From Desulfobacteraceae bacterium (GTDB lineage Bacteria > Desulfobacterota > Desulfobacteria > Desulfobacterales > Desulfosalsimonadaceae), in assembly GCA_007136525.1 (NCBI GenBank), contig SLGU01000032.1, positions 1 through 18,726 of the forward strand: DNA of 18,726 nucleotides, written 5' to 3'. Below the pieces are notes generated by a model. It saw only the letters and a list, made by a program, of their open reading frames with translations, was not told where the DNA came from and did not search any database. The position numbers and the translations under genes were made by a program. Of this stretch, positions 15,837 to 18,726 are shown piece after piece. The first letter of the stretch is position 1; each line of letters opens with the position of its first letter.

Positions 15837-17699
15837 TCAGTCCGCTGCCCTGTGATTTCCGGCCCCAAGGGTTTTAACAATTGATTCCGCCGCCTTACGG
15901 TTCATCCCGGGCAGACCCGCCAGGGTTTCAGGGTCTGCCCGCCGGATGCTGTCGACGTTTTCAAAGTGCTTCAGGAGCGTCTTTTTTCGCTTTTCCCCAA
16001 TCCCGGGAACCGCGTCAAGGGCGGATTGCATGGCCCGCTTATTTCTTTTGCGCCGGTGAAAACCGATACAGAACCGATGCGCTTCATCCCGGATTTCCAT
16101 CAAAAACATCAAAAGGCGGGGCTGTTTTGCAAAATTGACGGGATTGGTGCGCCCCGGGATGTATATCCGGTCCCCTGACGCCCTTTTATCATCATCGTTT
16201 TTGGCAATGGCGATTACCGGAACACGCCCTTCGAGCCCGTTTTCCTTTAAAATGGCGGCCGCTATATTCAACTGCCCTTTTCCGCCATCAACCATGAACA
16301 GGTCGGGCAGCGAACCCGCCTCCCGGATATCAGAAAACCGCCTTTCCAGCACCTGGGCCATGGCGGCGTAATCATCCTGAAGGTCAATGTTTCTGAGCCT
16401 GTATTTCCGGTAATCCGATTTTTTCGGTGCACCGTCTTCGTAAACAACAATCCCGGATACCATATCTTTTCCGCCAAAGCCTGAATTGTCAATACACTCA
16501 ATGCGCCGTGGAAAGGATGCAAGCCCAAGCGTTTTTTGAAGACCAGCCAATATCCGGGCGCTTGATTCAGCGGCGTCAATTGTCATTTTAAGCCGCTCAA
16601 TCGCATTTTCAGACGCCATAGCCAGAAGCCTGGCCCTGGGCCCCCTTGAAGGAAGGATGATTTCCACCTTCCGCTTTTTGATCCCGGACAACCATGCATT
16701 GTAGAGCAACGCATCCTCAATCACGACAGGCACCACTATTTCCCGGGGAATCAACGCCTCTGCCTCATAATGATGGCGGATAAATGCGCAAATGAGCTCA
16801 TCGTCCGAAGACAACGGATCACGAAGGGTGTAGGACTTCATCCCCAGAAGGTGCCCTTGCCGCACCTTGAGCAGCATGATCACGGCATACTCTGCTGACC
16901 GGGTAAGTCCGACCACATCCCGGTCGACAAAATCACTGGTGACGATTGACTGTTTCTCAATGGTCTGCTGGATGGCATGCATTTTGTCACGGAGAACAGC
17001 CGCAAGCTCATAATCCTGCCGGACAGCCGCTTGATGCATGTCATCTTTCACTTTTCGCAGCAACTCCCCTGCACGGCCGCTGAGAAACATTCTGACTTCT
17101 GAAACCATTTCACCGTACAGCTTTGGATCCACTTGACGGCAGCAGGGGGCCAGGCAGGCATTGATCTGGTAGTTGAGGCACGGGCGTTTGCGCGGCCGCA
17201 ATTCAGTGCTTTTGCATTTTCTGAGCTTGAAATTACGGTTCAGGAGTTTCAGCGTCTCACGAACCGCGCCGGGTGAGGAATACGGGCCGAAATATAACGC
17301 ACCGTCTTTTTTGATCTTCCGAACGACGCTCAGGTTGGGATAGGCCTGTGTGACATCGATGCGCAAAGAAGGATAGCGTTTGTCATCTTTGAGGATAACG
17401 TTGTAACGGGGGCGGTGGCGCTTGATGAGATTTGATTCAAGGATCAGCGCCTCGTTTTCCGTGGCCGTCAATACCGTTTCAAAGTCCGCTATGTGCCTGA
17501 CCAATACGCGCGTCTTGGCATCCATGCGGTCGGCTTTGGAAAAATAGGAAGCAAGGCGGTTTTTGAGGTTGGCCGCTTTGCCGACATAAATCACGTTTCC
17601 CTCATTGTTTTTCATGACATAGACCCCGGGCCCCGATGGCAAACCGGCAAGTCTGGCCGAAAGGTTGGCGGGGGTCTTTTCAGGGCTGGAACGGGGCAT
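15837..17699 (-). CDS. uvrC: Excinuclease ABC subunit C
   Basis: 620 residues, full length. UvrC makes both incisions around a bulky DNA lesion held by UvrB. The N-terminal GIY-YIG nuclease has 'GVYVMK' (25-30), '[14 protein letters not shown]' and the catalytic glutamate in '[12 protein letters not shown]'. Cysteines 162, 174, 182 and 186 have the same 12/8/4 spacing as the iron-sulfur ligands of E. coli UvrC. A UVR helix pair (about 207-240, '[13 protein letters not shown]') contacts UvrB. The RNase H-like second nuclease shows '[17 protein letters not shown]', '[12 protein letters not shown]' and '[14 protein letters not shown]'. Tandem helix-hairpin-helix motifs end the protein. Its ATG overlaps the end of uvrB by 20 nt, with GGA 6 nt upstream, so the two subunits are probably coupled in translation. 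Confidence 0.97.
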   Translation of the reverse strand: MPRSSPEKTPANLSARLAGLPSGPGVYVMKNNEGNVIYVGKAANLKNRLASYFSKADRMDAKTRVLVRHIADFETVLTATENEALILESNLIKRHRPRYNVILKDDKRYPSLRIDVTQAYPNLSVVRKIKKDGALYFGPYSSPGAVRETLKLLNRNFKLRKCKSTELRPRKRPCLNYQINACLAPCCRQVDPKLYGEMVSEVRMFLSGRAGELLRKVKDDMHQAAVRQDYELAAVLRDKMHAIQQTIEKQSIVTSDFVDRDVVGLTRSAEYAVIMLLKVRQGHLLGMKSYTLRDPLSSDDELICAFIRHHYEAEALIPREIVVPVVIEDALLYNAWLSGIKKRKVEIILPSRGPRARLLAMASENAIERLKMTIDAAESSARILAGLQKTLGLASFPRRIECIDNSGFGGKDMVSGIVVYEDGAPKKSDYRKYRLRNIDLQDDYAAMAQVLERRFSDIREAGSLPDLFMVDGGKGQLNIAAAILKENGLEGRVPVIAIAKNDDDKRASGDRIYIPGRTNPVNFAKQPRLLMFLMEIRDEAHRFCIGFHRRKRNKRAMQSALDAVPGIGEKRKKTLLKHFENVDSIRRADPETLAGLPGMNRKAAESIVKTLGAGNHRAAD

Positions 17700-18726
17700 C
17701 GAAGTCCAATACCATCATCTTCTTGTAGGCGTTTACGCGGTCCCTCAACACGGCGGCCTTTTCAAATTCAAGGTCCCGGGCGGCTTCATGCATCTGTTTT
17801 TCAAGGACGCGAATCTTTTTTTCTATCCGCTTCTGATCACCATATTCATTGAGCATTTCGGCGACCTCGGAGGAAGGGGCGCTCCGGGATGCCGGGGAAA
17901 GGGATGCGAAAACGGAAAACAAGGATTTTTCGATGCCGGAAGGGGTAATGTGATGGGTATCATTGTATTCAATCTGGATCTTCCGGCGCCGTCGGGTTTC
18001 ATCCATGGCGTATGTCATGGCGGCTGTGACTTTATCCGCATACATCAGAACGGTGCCGTTGATGTTCCGGGCCGCCCTGCCGACTGTCTGAACAAGAGAG
18101 CGGTTGGACCTCAAAAATCCCTCCTTGTCTGCATCGAGTATGGCTACGAGAGAAACTTCAGGCAGATCCAGCCCTTCCCGGAGGAGGTTGATGCCCACCA
18201 GGACATCGAATTCACCGGCTCTCAGGTCCCTTATGATGTCGATCCGCTCAAGGGTTTTGATGTCGGAATGAAGATATCTCACCCGAAGGCCCAGTTCGGT
18301 GTAATAGTCGGTCAAATCCTCGGCCATCCGCTTGGTCAGGGTTGTCACCAGGACCCGTTCATTGCGCTCCGCCCGGCGACGGATTTCCGCTAAGAGGTCA
18401 TCGACCTGATGCGTTGCACTGCGAACGATGATTTCAGGATCAATAAGCCCGGTAGGCCGCACGATCTGCTCGACAACAGCCCCGTCAGCCTGCTTCATCT
18501 CCATCTCTGCGGGCGTTGCGGAAACATATATGACATCATTGATCCGCGCCTGAAATTCATCATACCGCAGCGGCCGGTTGTCCAGTGCAGAGGGCAGCCT
18601 GAACCCATAATCCACGAGGTTTTTTTTTCTCGAGTAGTCCCCGTTGTACATCCCCTTGATCTGCGGCAGACCGATGTGGCTCTCATCGATGAAGACCATG
18701 AAATCGCCGGGAAAGTAATCCAGCAG
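17680..18726 (-). CDS. uvrB: Excinuclease ABC subunit B, C-terminal half
   Basis: The gene runs off the right edge; 348 C-terminal residues are visible, about half of the usual 660-670. UvrB is the helicase-like damage-verification subunit of UvrABC. The visible part begins 'LLDYFPGDF' and contains the DEAD-like 'FIDESH' (motif II), 'VSATP' (motif III), '[14 protein letters not shown]' (motif IV), '[17 protein letters not shown]' (motif V) and 'QTVGRAARN' (motif VI). A C-terminal UVR motif ('[17 protein letters not shown]') binds the matching UVR helices of UvrC, encoded immediately downstream with a 20-nt overlap. The ATG at 18699 is internal, not the start. Confidence 0.97.
   Translation of the reverse strand: MLDYFPGDFMVFIDESHIGLPQIKGMYNGDYSRKKNLVDYGFRLPSALDNRPLRYDEFQARINDVIYVSATPAEMEMKQADGAVVEQIVRPTGLIDPEIIVRSATHQVDDLLAEIRRRAERNERVLVTTLTKRMAEDLTDYYTELGLRVRYLHSDIKTLERIDIIRDLRAGEFDVLVGINLLREGLDLPEVSLVAILDADKEGFLRSNRSLVQTVGRAARNINGTVLMYADKVTAAMTYAMDETRRRRKIQIEYNDTHHITPSGIEKSLFSVFASLSPASRSAPSSEVAEMLNEYGDQKRIEKKIRVLEKQMHEAARDLEFEKAAVLRDRVNAYKKMMVLDFDAPFQP

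Overview
The window looks like a chromosomal piece of an anaerobic Desulfobacterota bacterium, most likely of the Desulfobacterales type. This rests on remembered family resemblance, not a search. The clues are a DHH-CBS protein with the deltaproteobacterial tRNA-nucleotidyltransferase-fusion type of N-terminus, an MglA/DUF4388/PilZ cluster, an HD-GYP protein with a cysteine-bearing sensor domain, a spore-photoproduct-lyase-like radical SAM enzyme in an otherwise ordinary Gram-negative setting, and palindromic 'cgacttcgtaaaaag' repeats. Base composition is moderate, and genes are densely packed apart from two intergenic stretches of about 470 and 570 bp.

Layout: (1) 1-419 (+), the end of an ElbB-like DJ-1/PfpI protein, convergent with (2) 460-1758 (-), a DHH/DHHA1 phosphoesterase with two CBS domains. 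(3) 1759-2223, an AT-rich intergenic region that may be an old repeat element, carrying a possible promoter. (4) 2224-5195 (+), a two-gene unit: a 699-residue PilZ protein with a C-terminal acyltransferase-like half, then a SAM-dependent methyltransferase. (5) 5205-7184 (-), a membrane HD-GYP protein, predicted to degrade cyclic di-GMP. (6) 7387-7845 (-), a secreted TPR protein with its own near-perfect sigma-70 promoter and a structured 150-nt leader. (7) 8068-14267 (-), a seven-gene co-oriented run with short gaps or overlaps: TPR protein, MglA-like GTPase, DUF4388/cyclic-nucleotide-binding-like protein, PilZ protein, purC, ParB-like protein, SPL-type radical SAM protein. (8) 14268-14843, intergenic, holding a 150-bp MITE-like palindromic element flanked by a perfect 9-bp direct repeat. 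(9) 14844-15773 (+), malate dehydrogenase. (10) 15837-18726 (-), uvrC preceded by and overlapping the 3' end of uvrB.

Functional picture: cyclic-di-GMP signalling recurs (two PilZ proteins, one HD-GYP enzyme) next to an MglA-type GTPase module, suggesting control of surface behaviour, polarity or envelope modification. A second theme is DNA: uvrBC, and a ParB-like gene overlapping an SPL-like radical SAM gene. Core metabolism is represented by purC and mdh. No rRNA, tRNA, CRISPR array, transposase or phage gene was seen. The most interesting items are the ParB-like/SPL-like pair, the PilZ-acyltransferase/methyltransferase pair, and the MITE with its intact target duplication.
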